NCBI RefSeq assembly: GCF_000237925.1
Contig: NW_017386017.1
Coordinates: 992,001-1,056,000 of the forward strand
Length of the DNA: 64,000 bases
From: Schistosoma mansoni
Taxonomy: Eukaryota; Platyhelminthes; Trematoda; Strigeidida; Schistosomatidae
Reading direction: 5' to 3'
Each line of letters opens with the position of its first letter. Position 1 is the stretch's first letter. The translations under genes and the position numbers were made by a program. The notes under the pieces were generated by a model, which saw only the letters and a list, made by a program, of their open reading frames with translations, did no database searches and had not been told where the DNA came from. Shown piece after piece: positions 1 through 11,350 of the stretch.

Positions 1-453
1 TATCTAATTGCTTTTTTTTTTTAAAAAAATGTAATTATGTCTCTTATCTAAAATTGTAAATATATTTACTTTTGCATGGATCATTTTGGGTACTACAGAT
101 AAACTGAGTCCTAGTAAGCTACAATTGACACTGGAAGAATTCTAAAAACGATGTATTACTTATACTACTGATTAATTTCTGGAACATATATTCTTTGTTT
201 TAATTTATGAGATATTATTTAGTCTCTGACCCATTGATCATTAACTCGTAATCTTACCTCCTTCCGGTATACGTCTTTTCTCTACACACGTATAGTTACT
301 TTGTACAGAATTATTTCTTTTTTAAAATCAAAAAATGTATAAATTTATTATTATTATTAATATATAAAAAATGATTGTTTATTAAGCTTATCTTTCTCGT
401 TTTTAAATCATTGTGTGACTTGGGGTTAGATGTTTGTGAACAACAGTAGAAGA
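1..453. other. left-edge intergenic stretch, no gene seen
   Basis: AT-rich sequence without a convincing reading frame or a recognised repeat. It ends in the 12-bp left target duplication (442-453) of the retroposon that follows. Confidence 0.5.
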
Positions 454-981
454 GCCCCCAAATGCCCTGGTACGGCCGAGTGTGGGGAGAGTCCGCTCTC
501 CCTCTCGAAATCCTCTCACATGGCCACGCGTATATAGCCTCTGCCAGGGAATTCCTACTCACTGCCTTCTCGCACCATGGGTGTTGTTTACGAAATTGAG
601 AGAACGAAAAGCGGATGTCCGACGCTTTAACCGGGTTGGTGAACACGGAGGATCCACCTAGGGGAGTTGGAAAACCCTCATTCCAAACCAATGGTGCACA
701 TGGACTGGCTCCAGTATCCTGACGGAACAAATGGTGTATGAATCAATCGTTGGTCACCGGCTACCATGGGACTGCATTTCCTTACGATGCTCCACTACCT
801 TGTGGATCAGACCCTTAGGTCGAAGGCTCGGGATGTGGCCCCCTAAGAAAACCACCTGCTTCAGTTTGGGCACCTGGGTAGTATCCCAGTCCTCACACAA
901 ATCAAATGAGATTTGTGTGGCGCATATGTATTTGGTGCTTCCTTGTACCATTATTTATGTGTTTAAATAAATAATACTAAT
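454..981 (+). repeat. family C SINE-like retroposon, full length
   Basis: A 528-bp copy of a dispersed repeat found at six full-length loci in this window. It begins CCCCCAAATGCCCTGG and ends in an AAATAAATAA tail. A perfect 12-bp direct repeat, AACAGTAGAAGA, lies at 442-453 and 982-993, the mark of target-primed insertion. The small open frames inside it are not conserved between copies, so I read it as non-coding. Confidence 0.85.
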
Positions 982-1149
982 AACAGTAGAAGAATAACAA
1001 CGTAATTAGTGGTGGATCGAAGACAAGTTAACGGGTCCCAAAAATCGACGTGATTTTTTAAATTAATCTAGTGAAGAGTAAGTTTTCATATCTTGGTTAT
1101 TAATTACATGAAACGAGAAAGTAAGTAACCGCTTTCCGAATCCACATTT

Positions 1150-1380
1150 TGCCAGACTAGTTGCTTAGTCGTATTCATTCAGCCTTTCAAATAGTCTTTT
1201 TAGATGAGTTAGACTCTCTGTCTCGTCTTTATCAGCCATAAGCAGATATTCTTTATGTGCGTATGCAAACAGAAAACGCAGCAGAACTTGATTGATAAAT
1301 CTCTGGAAGTTTTTCTCTGCACTTCTAAGGCTGAAAGGGGCAGTGACTGAATGAACGATCAAAATCTTATACCAACCTGT
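1150..1380 (-). mobile_element. Gypsy-type reverse transcriptase fossil
   Basis: A minus-strand stretch reads like the central reverse transcriptase block of Gypsy/Ty3 elements: an APFSLRSAEKNFQRFINQVL-like segment followed by a segment ending FERLNEY. No LTRs or other domains are seen beside it. It is an old, broken fragment of a schistosome Gypsy-like element. Confidence 0.7.
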
Positions 1381-1724
1381 TTAATTTGAAATAATCAAAA
1401 GTTAAGGTGTATGATGATGCTCTCTTACAAGTTCAAGTTTCGACAAAATGTTTGGATCAGGTGAATTGTTCATAAGGTGTATAAATAAGGCAAAGGATAT
1501 TTATCCTATCTCGTGCATCTTTTAAATCTTCCATAATTATCATAAGGTCTCGCATCTGTAGCGTTTTTATCTGGCGTTGTCTTCACTGGTGACGCCCAAG
1601 GACTATTGGGAGGGCATATGATGCCTACAACCATTTCTGTTAAATTCACCCTTGAAGTGAGCAAGACGTTTAAGATCAAGACACCTGGGATGCACAAATC
1701 AGATAATCTCTTCGTTGCGATGCA

Positions 1725-2060
1725 GTGACCTAAGAGCGTGATCGCGACACCCAAGGGACAGCTGCTTGAGGTCGTTCACATACGACCTTTTTGCGAGTAA
1801 TTTTTATGTTAGCTCCGTACTTGTTGGGACCTTACCGTTGGAGACGGATATCCGTGTGATAGGGCGAGGTGTGCATTTTTAGGGTCAATCTTTTCTAACA
1901 CCACCCCTCCTTGTGGAAAGGCAGCATCGCTGTTATGCTGGTTGTCTGAATGAAACACCTTACTGTTGTCACACCCCTGTACAGTCAGCAGTACGGCTTG
2001 GCCTTCGGACCTTGGGTTTGCTGCTTTTAGTCTCACCGCTCTTCAACCGACCTGTCTGGC

Positions 2061-2061
<1 letters not shown>
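1725..2061 (-). mobile_element. family E LINE, isolated 5' region
   Basis: This matches the 5' region of the LINE at 42365-45690 in the same orientation, with shared blocks around CGGATATCCGTG and the run leading to CTCTTCAACCGACCTGTCTGGCATG. It carries the 5' leader only, with no endonuclease or reverse transcriptase. A (TA)n microsatellite starts where it ends. Confidence 0.7.

Positions 2062-2098
<37 letters not shown>
2062..2098. repeat. (TA)n microsatellite
   Basis: An uninterrupted TA dinucleotide run at the edge of the LINE fragment. Confidence 0.9.
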
Positions 2099-2101
<3 letters not shown>

Positions 2102-2607
2102 ACTACATACATACAAAAGAAATATTTATGTTCTAAGTACGAGGTAGAGGTTGTTGAATTCCACAGATACTTTATTAGCTCCCTATGATTACTTGAGAGT
2201 TCTTTTTCTAGGGATGTATTAGGCTACTTGATAGTAGCATAAATGTAACTAGGAAAATATTCCCAACTGACTGACCACATATACTTTGTGTAAATAAGCC
2301 CAATTTGAAAGACAAATTTATATATTCTAAGTTTTACTTTGAACTATATCTTAAAAAAGCTAATCAGACATACCCAAATGATAAGTTTCATCAAACAAAG
2401 AACATGAGAGGATAGGCCGAGCGAAATGTAGACAGAAGAACGTTCAACTTCTAAATTGCGCACAATCAGCTGACGTTTATCGTTTTAATCCTGATTTTTG
2501 TCTCCAAGACGAATTAGTGACCCATTTGGGACTAACGTATTAAACGGTTTACTAATAACTTTGTCTCTGTTTTCATTCTTATCTCGTTTTCAATATATTA
2601 CATATTA

Positions 2608-2752
2608 TGTTTTAATATCAGAAGAGGTTTTGTGGATATTATAGTAATTTTAATAGTTGAGATCACGAGTCAATTGAAGCTAGACTACCATGGAAAACCT
2701 GGAAGCACTGGATGGCCGTTTCTTCCTATTGTGGGACTCGTGCAGGTTAGGT
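2608..2752 (-). repeat. family B hammerhead retroposon fragment
   Basis: The minus-strand sense matches family B: a degraded hammerhead, then GTGCTTCCAGGTTTTCCATG, the conserved GCTTCAATTGACTCRYG block and the CCACAAAACC tail. The first core strand reads CTGCACGA here rather than CTGANGA, so the ribozyme is probably inactive. The next ribozyme element (family A) starts about 20 bp away. Confidence 0.7.
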
Positions 2753-2768
2753 ATAAACATTGCTTAAT

Positions 2769-3102
2769 AAATTCACTTAGTATTGTTTGTTTGAATCTTC
2801 CCATTGATGTTTTTAGGACCGCAACTGGTCAGTCTCTAATTGGTATATGTGCATACTGTGCGTATTGTCTCGATATAGCCTTAATTCACGGGCATTATAA
2901 GCAAAGATGGATAGTGGCTAGCAGTGGAATCCAGGACGCGCGTTTCGTTCCATTTGGGACTCGTCAGCTGGATGTACCTGCATCTCAGAGTTGATGTTCA
3001 CTCTGGGACTCGAACCCAGTACCCTCGCTTCAAACGCCATCGCGTTATCCACTCGGCCACTGAGTCCCGATAGCCACTTGCTTGTGCGATGGGGTGAAGT
3101 TT
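2769..3102 (-). repeat. family A (Smalpha-like) retroposon with hammerhead
   Basis: A full monomer. In minus-strand order it has a tRNA-like head (2996-3068) with box A-like TGGCCGAGTGGATAACG and box B-like GGTTCGAGTCC, a hammerhead ribozyme (2931-2971), then a 3' body. The directly abutting piece at 3103-3222 is the 3' end of a second unit in the same orientation, giving a head-to-tail repeat with a 334-nt period. Known biology: Smalpha elements are pol III transcribed and self-cleave. Confidence 0.85.
2931..2971 (-). ncRNA. hammerhead ribozyme, type I, core intact
   Basis: The minus strand reads CCAG-CTGACGA-GTCCC..GGAAC-GAAA-CGCGCGTC-CTGG. Stem I (CCAG/CTGG), both core strands (CUGACGA and GAAA), the minimal CGC/GCG stem III and the GUC cleavage triplet are all present. 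Stem II has one mismatch. This is the best preserved family A ribozyme in the window and could still self-cleave. Confidence 0.85.
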
Positions 3103-3222
3103 AAATTCATTTAGTGTTGTTTGTTTGAATCTTCCCATCGATTTTGTTAGGACTGCAACTGGTCAGTCTCTAATTGGCATATGGGCATACTGTGCGTATT
3201 GCCTCGATGTAGCCTCAATTAA
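3103..3222 (-). repeat. 3' part of a second family A unit, tandem to the first
   Basis: This holds the 3' body only (AACTGGTCAGTCTCTAATTG block in plus-strand reading), joined head-to-tail to the unit at 2769-3102. It stops where an oppositely oriented family A piece begins at 3223. Confidence 0.8.
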
Positions 3223-3392
3223 CGCGATGACGTTTGAAGCGAAAGGTCCTGGGTTCGAGTCCCAGTGTGAACATCAACTCTGAGATGCAGGTACATCCAG
3301 CTGACGAGTCCCTAATAGGACGAAATGCGCGTCAAACTGCATTCCACAGCTAGCCACTATCCATCTTTGCTTACAATAACTGTTTATTTTTT
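3223..3392 (+). repeat. family A partial unit, inverted, with hammerhead
   Basis: A plus-strand piece that starts within the tRNA-like head (box B GGTTCGAGTCC) and continues through the ribozyme into ATCCATCTTTGCTTAC. It lies back-to-back with the minus-strand pair, so the locus is an inverted arrangement of ribozyme repeats. Confidence 0.8.
3297..3340 (+). ncRNA. hammerhead ribozyme, core intact, weak stem I
   Basis: CTGACGA, stem II GTCC/GGAC, GAAA and a TGC/GCG stem III ending in GUC are all present. Three extra A residues follow the cleavage site and stem I is reduced to CAG/CTG, so the fold may be weak. Confidence 0.7.
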
Positions 3393-3743
3393 TTGTCTTG
3401 TAGTCCTTACTTTGATATCAATTCCAATGGTAAAATATCACTTCATTTTGTAATTATTTTATTATTATCTGAGTTATTTACTTGATTCGATAATTGTAGA
3501 TTATGATCGATGACGTAAACAATGACCCTAAAATAAACGAACTTAATAGATTGACCTGGTTCTTTTCTTTTCTTTCTTTTTCTTTTTGGTTTGTTTAAAC
3601 AATAAATTACTTCTTCTCATTAAAATCAGTTCGACTGATCTTAATCAAATATATAAAATTTGACAAATGATATTAAAATAATCCTCAATTAAAACGATAA
3701 TCGGATCATAATTAGATCATATAGATCTATACAGAAATACCTC

Positions 3744-3744
<1 letters not shown>

Positions 3745-3781
<37 letters not shown>
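3745..3781. repeat. (TA)n microsatellite
   Basis: An uninterrupted TA run. Confidence 0.9.
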
Positions 3782-3783
<2 letters not shown>

Positions 3784-3897
3784 AGTTAATGATGAACCGA
3801 TCATAATCAAAGGTTACTTATTAATCAACTTCATATTACAGGTCTAATTTTTTTACCATTTATATCATAATGACAGGAAACAAATGTGACATAGTCG

Positions 3898-3956
3898 AAA
3901 TCATGAGTTAATTGAAGATAGACCACCATGGAAAACCTGGAAGCACTGGACATAGC
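3898..3956 (-). repeat. family B fragment without ribozyme
   Basis: The 3' body only. In plus reading it is GACCACCATGGAAAACCTGG followed by AAGCACTGGAC, where similarity stops at the start of the ribozyme. Confidence 0.7.
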
Positions 3957-4289
3957 ACTGTGACATATTTTAGTGTTATGTCATTTTGCACGAATATGAA
4001 TGTCTATTTGAACAATGAACTGGAAGTTCTAATCAGAAGACATTACATGTGAAATCAATCAATTCGAGATGTAGACAATCAATGATGCAGAGTTAGTAAC
4101 AGGCTATTTGGAGAATCGATTAAATTTAAGATGATTCGAAGATATCATGCGTCCTATCAGACCTGAAGGTTTTATGCATTAAATAATATCGTATATAGTA
4201 CTTTTAACTTCTAGTTATCACTGTGATATCATACGTTTAATGGATTAAAATCCAATATTCCAGTTATCTCATTATTGATATAGGAAAAC

Positions 4290-4510
4290 GACATGGATGA
4301 GACCATAGATGCTCTGAAGACTGTACAACACAAAGGACGTTATTACAGGAATATATTAGTTAAAGTAGATACAAGCGAAAGTAGAACCACTGTCGCATGG
4401 GTCAGTCCATGGCGTATGATTAACTGATGCACGTTGATTGTCGTTGACCATGACGGGGATCGATGATCTGTTCGATATTTAGTAACGCAACTCTCGGTTG
4501 ATTTGGTTTG
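4290..4510 (+). repeat. family I dispersed repeat, copy 1
   Basis: About 200 bp that matches the minus strand of 53935-54130 (shared GATGCTYTGAAGACKGT and ATCGATGATCTGTTCGAT blocks). A short frame here contains DALKTVQHKGRYYRNILVKV. It looks like a piece of an unclassified mobile element. The assembly gap follows it. Confidence 0.5.
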
Positions 4511-4511
4511 G

Positions 4512-4711
4512 NNNNNNNNNNNNNNNNNNNNNNNNNNNNNNNNNNNNNNNNNNNNNNNNNNNNNNNNNNNNNNNNNNNNNNNNNNNNNNNNNNNNNNNNN
4601 NNNNNNNNNNNNNNNNNNNNNNNNNNNNNNNNNNNNNNNNNNNNNNNNNNNNNNNNNNNNNNNNNNNNNNNNNNNNNNNNNNNNNNNNNNNNNNNNNNNN
4701 NNNNNNNNNNN
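4512..4711. other. assembly gap (200 N)
   Basis: Exactly 200 unknown bases, which looks like a placeholder length. Any reading frame drawn across it is meaningless. Confidence 0.98.
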
Positions 4712-4842
4712 ACCACCATGGAAAACCTGGAAGCACTGGACGGCCGTCCCATTCTATTATGGGACTCCTCGGTCTAGCTTCAATTGACTCACATTTTCAA
4801 CTATGAAAATACTAAATCTCCACAAAACCCCTTCTGATAATA
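4712..4842. repeat. family B, two pieces in inverted orientation
   Basis: 4712-4770 is family B read on the minus strand. From about 4771 the same element continues on the plus strand (GTCTAGCTTCAATTGACTCA to CCACAAAACCCCTTCTGATA). The junction lies inside the ribozyme region, whose GAAA core strand is lost. Confidence 0.7.
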
Positions 4843-5032
4843 ATCATATGCTCAGTAGTGACTGACTTCAAGATACATGTCCTAGAGTTCTACTGAGAAA
4901 CAGTGACCAGTTGAGTTCAACCACGTCTGTTGTGAGATACAAACTCACTGAAGACAATTGGTGAACGGTTGCTCGACTTCGTGGATCAGTTGAAGTTAGA
5001 CATTAACACCGTTGGATACCGGCTCATTGGTC

Positions 5033-5080
5033 TATCGGTGGTCTAGCTTCAATTGACTCACGCTTTCAATTATAGATATT
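5033..5080 (+). repeat. family B fragment
   Basis: A short piece holding GGTCTAGCTTCAATTGACTC and the start of the tail. Confidence 0.6.
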
Positions 5081-6320
5081 TGATTAATTTAAAGTAATAA
5101 TATAGATGTAGGTGAAGATAAATGGGAATAAATAACAGTAGATGATAATTATATTTTATGTAGTATCACTGAAAATATGAAATTTTCACGATCGCATCCC
5201 TCTAAGACGATTTTAATACGATTCCATGTTTAATTACAATATGTTCAAAAATAATTGTTATGGAGAAACTGAATATTCCTCGAAAAAAAGTCAAGAAAGG
5301 CCCTGTATACGTTAGGAAACATTTTACCCAATCAGCATTCAATAGAAGTCTATCAGAAATATCTAGAAAGAGAAGAGTCATGTGTCACATTTTCGGTTGG
5401 ATGATTGCTTAACCTGTTACCATATTTAGTAGCGTTCCAGAACCTTTCAGATGCCCAAGGCCATCTGAAATGCTATAAATACCTTAAATTTTCTGTAAAC
5501 AAAAGAACATTGGAGTAAAACGTTTTTTTCATATTTTAAGCATTTTCTCTCCTGTTCTAGTTGTCGTTTAGAGTTTGCCTGGGGTTACTAGAAGAGCTTA
5601 GGAAACCGATTCAAGTGTTCAGTCAGAAGATTTATTAATAATAGGAATAGTGGTTCAGCAAGTAGACATTTCTGTACTGTAGCAACCGCTAGTATCTGAA
5701 ACGACCTGTGGAAAATATTGATACAAATATAATCACTTTCAATAAATTTAGAGCTATAACATATTCATTCATTGTCAAAATGACTAATTGTTGTGTTCTA
5801 TTGAACAATTCACTTACGACACACTTCCGTAGATGTATCAAATACACTATAGAAATGAAAAGACAGAGAAGAATAATTAGCGAGCTGAATCAGATTAAGA
5901 TACACTCTCTGAACTCTTGAGTAAGGGTATATTCGACTATCAATAGCGTACTTCATTTAAAATACATTGAGTAACGTTCCGCATTGAAATTCCCTACGTA
6001 CACGGACACGAGATATGTGTATACTCACTAAGCCTCTCATTAATTTACTTTCTTTAAAATTGAAATACTAATTGATGGCGTGGTAGAAAAGTCAATTTGT
6101 ACATTTTCCCGTATTTGCTATGTATTATTGGGTGTCTTTTGGAATCGTTATTTTTCAGCTCTAAGCTCAATATTTTTCAATGACTATTTATGTTATATAT
6201 ACACTACTATTTCATTACTATTAGTAGTGTTTTCTAATAGATATGATTTAAAATACACAATAGGGTTTGCTGAGTTCAGACAGACGGGAGATATCTGGGA
6301 AACGTTTGTATGACTTACCA
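5081..6320. other. no gene recognised
   Basis: AT-rich DNA with a CTATAAATACC TATA-like motif near 5475 and no family that I can name. Short frames at 5708-5920 and 6080-6313 have no domain-like content. Confidence 0.4.
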
Positions 6321-6324
6321 TTAA

Positions 6325-6462
6325 GTATAAATTCACTTTGTATTGTTTGTTTGAATCTTCCCATTGATGTTTTAGGACTGCAACTGGTCAGTCTCTTATT
6401 GGCATATGTGCATACTATGCGTATTGCCTCGATATAGCCTAAATTCACAAGCATGGTAAGTA
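6325..6462 (-). repeat. family A 3' fragment
   Basis: It has the AACTGGTCAGTCTC block and the GTATTGCCTCGATATAGCC block of the family A body, and stops before the ribozyme. Confidence 0.8.
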
Positions 6463-6734
6463 GTTTTTGATTCATGAACCACTTCTCTAATTTGGATCAA
6501 TTATGTAGAAAAGTTGTTTTCCTCAAAAAAAAATCGTTTTAAATATCGGAGATAATTAGACCGGAAGTAAACAATTTAGTGTAACTTTTTTATGAAAAAT
6601 GGAATGTTACAAGCAAATTCAGTGAAAAGTAAACTACTTTGCATGAATTAAAGTAGGGAAATGAACTATTTGACTTTGATGCAGGCAAAATGTAAACTAT
6701 CTGTTGTAACGTAAACATGAATTTACAGAAATAC

Positions 6735-7190
6735 CTTGTGATATCTAGTACTATGTCAGGCCCACATAGGTTATTATAGTCTCAGCAGACCACCTCATTT
6801 ATTCTTCTTGAGTCATATTATGACCTTGTTGATTATTTGCTTGATAAACTTGACTGCTTTTATATGAGCGTATGTGTGTATCGCTTACTCCATGCATCAT
6901 ATATCTTCAACCTATTTTTGTCTGGCTATAAATATTGAATCATGCTTTATCAAATTGAGTTGGTATGCTTGCCTTCTCTGGTCTGCTTCTCCACTTCATT
7001 CCTCTGATTGTCTGTCTCGGCCAACGAGTTTATGAGGTAGATATGCGTTTTCAAAATCCATCCTCATATTTGACGTATTTTATTCCGTTATTCCCTAATG
7101 CAAGCTAAATTGATTATTATATATGAGAGTAGATGGCGTGCATATTTTGTTGACATCATCATTCTATCAAACGGAAGTCAGATCAACGGG
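6735..7190 (+). mobile_element. family H LTR-like block, copy 1
   Basis: About 450 bp that match the minus strand of 38460-38905. Shared blocks include ATTTGCTTGATAAACTTGAC and TTTTCAAAATCCATCCTCAT. It starts near TGTGATATCTAGTACTATGT. Its size, non-coding content and clean insertion at the second site suggest a solo LTR; the family is unknown and it is clearly old. Confidence 0.45.
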
Positions 7191-7559
7191 ACCTTAAAGT
7201 CTCTTCAAGGAAGAAATTTAGATAAAAAATTTCACTACTTGTTGAATTTACACCAAATTCCTCTTAAAGTATGATCTTTATTTCCTCCCAAACCTCCCAA
7301 TGTGTTTGCTAGGATGATATATTTCTAATCGAATTTTACAAAAGTTTAAAAAAATTAGCGACCTTTCTCACTAGAAAATTTCTTTATTAAGATTATCACT
7401 TATCATCCGATGAAAATATTTATCAAAACAACTTTAGAAATACAAACTGAAATATATATCGATATCATAATATTTTTAATGCTAAAAACAGTTTATATTG
7501 TGGTGCGTGATACTAATGTCGAAAGATATATTTAGTATGTATCATCAGTCAATAGTGAA

Positions 7560-7795
7560 ATGTTTTATGGCAGAAGGTTAAGAAGATCAAAGAAAAAAGA
7601 ACAAGAACAAAAGATAATTAGTGTGAAAAATGAAGGAACAATGAAGTGTGTGACGATTGATTGATATTTTGCAAATAAAATGTTTACTTTAGGGTTCTCA
7701 GATTCTACTAAGATGTTCTGTAATTTGTGGTTTCAAATTCATTCGATTGTCCTCACTTGTGTTCTCGTTCCCTACGATATTACATATCGAACATC
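7560..7795 (+). repeat. family G dispersed repeat
   Basis: Related to 14838-15130, 15300-15440 and 20225-20515. It shares the blocks around TTTTGCAAATWAA..GTTTACT and CATTCGATYGTCC..ACTNGTGTTCT. Non-coding and unclassified. Confidence 0.5.
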
Positions 7796-9580
7796 ACTTC
7801 AGAAATAATGACAGCCACTATTCACTTAAGAAACTCATGATGGAATTAGAAAGTAATAATTTTTGCATACCACTAAAGAGCTTTGTTAGTTGGTTTAGTC
7901 ACACTACTGTTTAAGTACTGTCTAAAAAACGTTCATTGTTAAGTTTCAATTTATCGAATTAAAACTAGTGTGTTCACTGCAAAAACTACAGTACGTGTAC
8001 TAGTTTATTTCCAGCCACGATATATACACCTGCCCAATTTTTGAATATCATTTGTAAAATGGTCTTGAAATGCATTAACAGACTTGATCTATTAACAAGC
8101 TAATTTGCAGGATAATAAATACCGGTGGTGGTGTAATGAAAAATAGCACTGGTGAGAACAACCAATTGAGTTTTATTACCTAAATACTGGGTACTTTCAT
8201 AAAATGTGAAAACCTTACGTTCAATACTGCATTTGTAAATCTTTCATCAATTGTTTCAAACTTTATCATTCCTACATTGCCATAACAATTACCCTCTTTT
8301 ACCGTTCTCTTTGATTAGATCTTTCCAACCTTCTGCTACCAGGCATTCCACTTCTGACTGGTATAATATACTAGTTATGTTGACGAAAGTAGCATACATG
8401 TCAATTGAAACATAATTTCCCGAAAAGCGTTACAAAGGAATAGAGTTTTTTAAATGATCTTTTTAATGTTATGGATAACTTTAGAAATGGGAAACTTTCA
8501 GAACAACAACAGTTTTAAAGGAAGGATTAATTATGTGATCGATTACATTCCCTCTGAATAAGTTTTGATCATTTTGCTTGACGGTAAGTTAAAATTATTT
8601 CAATTTCAAATACAATTTTCACATGTAGTATCTTCTTCATATTCAATTTCCAATTTCTATCGAACTGTTTGTTCAGATTTTGACCAACGTTTGTACTTAA
8701 ACTTACTTTTGTTAAATAAAAGGGTTGAAGTATTGTATTTAAAGAATCAAAGAAATGAAATTTACATTAAATGGACTTGTAGAGATTATTTTAAATGGTA
8801 TACGAATTTCGTCATATGCTGACTTCAATTGAGGTACAAATAATAATCCGAAAACATTGGACAGATGCTCTGTCCAAGCGCGAGACTTTTCAGGAGCACG
8901 AATGACAACCCCAATAGGGATTGAAGCTAAGAAATTCCAGTTTCTTGAATAACTTTTAACAATTAGATCATCTTATTGACATCTAACGGTTAACACTTTC
9001 AACTTCAGTAATCCTGGAAAGAACAAACTGTCCAGTACGGCTAGACTTTTAGTAGTATACCAGAAAAGATCAATCTGCAACAAGTACCACTAAAAATTAA
9101 CCATTTATGAATGCTTGAATGATTTCTAGATTAAAAAAAAGACAGAACTTTTTAATAAATACACTAAGTACAAACGTACTGCCTGATGAGTAACAGAAAT
9201 TTAATGTCTATATAACCTGGAGACATGAAGATTTCAGATAATATCTTCTTGTAATAACATTAACCTATGAACATAGAAATTTTGAAATAACTATGGGACG
9301 CGGATTTAGTGAATAGATATTTCTAATTTATGGTAGCATGTCCAAACTGTATGCTACCTATTGTATAAGGACAGAGGAAAAACTAAAACTGATCATGAAT
9401 GACCTAGAAAATTCATAGCATACACTCACATTTTGTGTTCAATATTTTGCACGTAAATGTGTTCAATTTTTTTAATTTTATTTTGATAGTTGATTAGTTA
9501 AGTACGTCACTTTAGTAATTCGTTTACCATGATTAATGGTAACTCATGTATATTTTTTTTTAATCATTGGAGTGATCAGT
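7796..9580. other. no gene recognised
   Basis: AT-rich DNA without a supported exon. The 85-codon frame at 8565-8822 is low-complexity and I do not regard it as a gene. Confidence 0.4.
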
Positions 9581-9582
9581 CA

Positions 9583-9717
9583 TATATCCTGTTCGACTTT
9601 CCCATCGAATCATCAACGAGTGGAATTCATTACCTCCACACGTGGTTAAGGTTCCATCCGTCGACTCTCTCAAAAGAAAGTTGGATCAGCTGAGAGACCG
9701 TCATTGCCAGGACTAAC
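9583..9717 (+). mobile_element. non-LTR retrotransposon, C-terminal tail of ORF2
   Basis: The plus strand reads INEWNSLPPHVVKVPSVDSL, then FKRKLDQL-like sequence and a stop at about 9713. This W-N-x-L-P ... S-V-x-x-F/L-K-x-x-L-D pattern closes the reverse transcriptase ORF of CR1/Jockey-like LINEs. Only the last ~45 codons are present. Confidence 0.65.
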
Positions 9718-9782
9718 ACAGGCCATCAAACCTCCTGCCCTTTCCAAAGTGAAAATGATATCGTGTGAGTGCACACTCGCCA

Positions 9783-10276
9783 TGTTTAATAATATAACGT
9801 TATTAGACCGCTGATTAGAGAGGAGCGAATTATCGATCAGAGCAATGATACACAAAAGCCATATGAGCAGTCTTGAGTACTTATCAGTCCTGCTTTCTGC
9901 CTAGCCCAGCCAATTAAGTCCAGAACACCAATAACAGCCTCTACAATATGAATCATTATTCTCAAACATAATGGGTTTATATACCAAACAGACAGAGCAC
10001 ATCGTACCAATAAAATAGAAAATAACATATGTACAAGATTTAGCCAAATGTGGCTATGAATAGAGGGAAGAGTAATTAATGGACTAGTGATAACTCAAGA
10101 ATGGTAAATCGTATAATAATAATCTATAGGATAAAATGAAGCTTATAATAAGAGGAACATGAATATGAATAGTTAAGTTACTTAGCAATTATACAATAGG
10201 ATATATATATATATATCACGCTGGTCCATAAATAGTCCCCAAAGTTACCATTCTTCATTCTCCACGGAATATAACA
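9783..10276 (+). mobile_element. family D LTR-like sequence, copy 1
   Basis: About 490 bp bounded by TG and CA, closely matching 18373-18857 in the same orientation and more weakly 12585-12992. There is no coding content. No retrotransposon genes lie between the copies, so each is best read as a solo LTR of an unassigned family. Target duplications were not found. Confidence 0.5.
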
Positions 10277-11160
10277 TATCCATAGATACATATCTACTGT
10301 ATACCTCAATATGATAGCCTGTACTTCACATGAATAATACACCAATGCAATCCAAAGAAATTTCCCCTTCAGGATTTTATGTTTTGACAAAATATGATTG
10401 GTTGAAAATGAAAAATAAATATTAATAATAATCACTGACTATAATGCAAAGAGATAATAAAATATTGTTTTTTGACATAAAAATTGGTTGCCATTAAACT
10501 CAACTTGATTTCATAATTATGACAGTCTACTTAGCAACCAATCAGAACGAAGTGGGAATTATCATATCCGCCATCTTTGTATGTAATGGTGGTCGGCTTT
10601 CCTCGTTTTGTGTTTTTTTTATCCGCTATTTCTTTTGTGTAGCGGCATAATTTAATATTTCAGTATACTGAAATTCCGCGGTTAATATATTACTTTAAAT
10701 GTTGGCGCAAATTTTTATTGAATCAACTTTGTTTCCGCGGTTTTTGTTTCTGACACTCAAGTCAATGTATTTCTTTAAGCAAGCTTATTTGTTTTATGTT
10801 ATAAGTTATTATTATTATTTATATTAGCCCTGGAAATACCGCCAATCTTTACATTTATGTTACTGGTGTAAATACATAAAGCCTCTAGTAATATTTAAAT
10901 GACGATTTCTGTCGGTAGAATTGAACGCAATTACCTTCAATGTATCAATAATGATTGAAAAAGCTAGATTTTCATTTGTGTTTCTTGTTCACCTCTCCTG
11001 CTTTTCGTAATTTCCGTGACTAATTTGAAAAAGCAGAATTTAAAAGGACAAGATTCTCTTCAGTTAATAAACCCTTTTGTGGATTTGCTTTCTATTTAAT
11101 TATTGATCAGTATGTAAATAGTTGAATTTGTAAGAAGTTTATCTAACATTTGAATTTCAT
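10277..11160. other. no gene recognised
   Basis: AT-rich sequence with no supported exon or repeat assignment. Confidence 0.4.
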
Positions 11161-11164
11161 ACAT

Positions 11165-11350
11165 CATAAGTACAAGTTTGAACCTTCCTGTGGTTGATGT
11201 TAAGAAATGAAACTGATCAGCCTATTTTTGGCTTATGTGCATTCCAAGTGGACTGCCTCAGTATTTTCAATAAGTTATAACCGCTTTTAAGTAGAGTTGG
11301 TCAGAGGCTAGCAGTGGAATACAGAAAGAGTATTTCATCCTAATTGAACA
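11165..11350 (-). repeat. old, diverged family A copy
   Basis: It follows the family A body in order (GTTTGAACCTTCC, then a degraded ACTGATCAGCC..GGCTTATGTGCAT, then GGCTAGCAGTGGAATACAG and the remains of the ribozyme). It is much more diverged than the copies at 17706 and 18945, implying several waves of insertion. Confidence 0.55.

Noticed and set aside
454-981. hammerhead ribozyme in the family C repeat (CTCTCGAAATC near a GGAGAG hairpin)
   Set aside because: No CUGANGA strand can be paired with it in any copy.
2996-3068. possible tRNA gene (minus strand)
   Set aside because: It has boxes A and B but is the head of a family A retroposon and recurs at 13111, 17780 and 19170; acceptor pairing is absent.
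4420-4806. several frames running through the first gap
   Set aside because: They consist mainly of N and have no sequence support.
5390-5700. possible solo LTR with a TATA-like motif
   Set aside because: Only a CTATAAATACC motif supports it; no second copy or defined ends were found.
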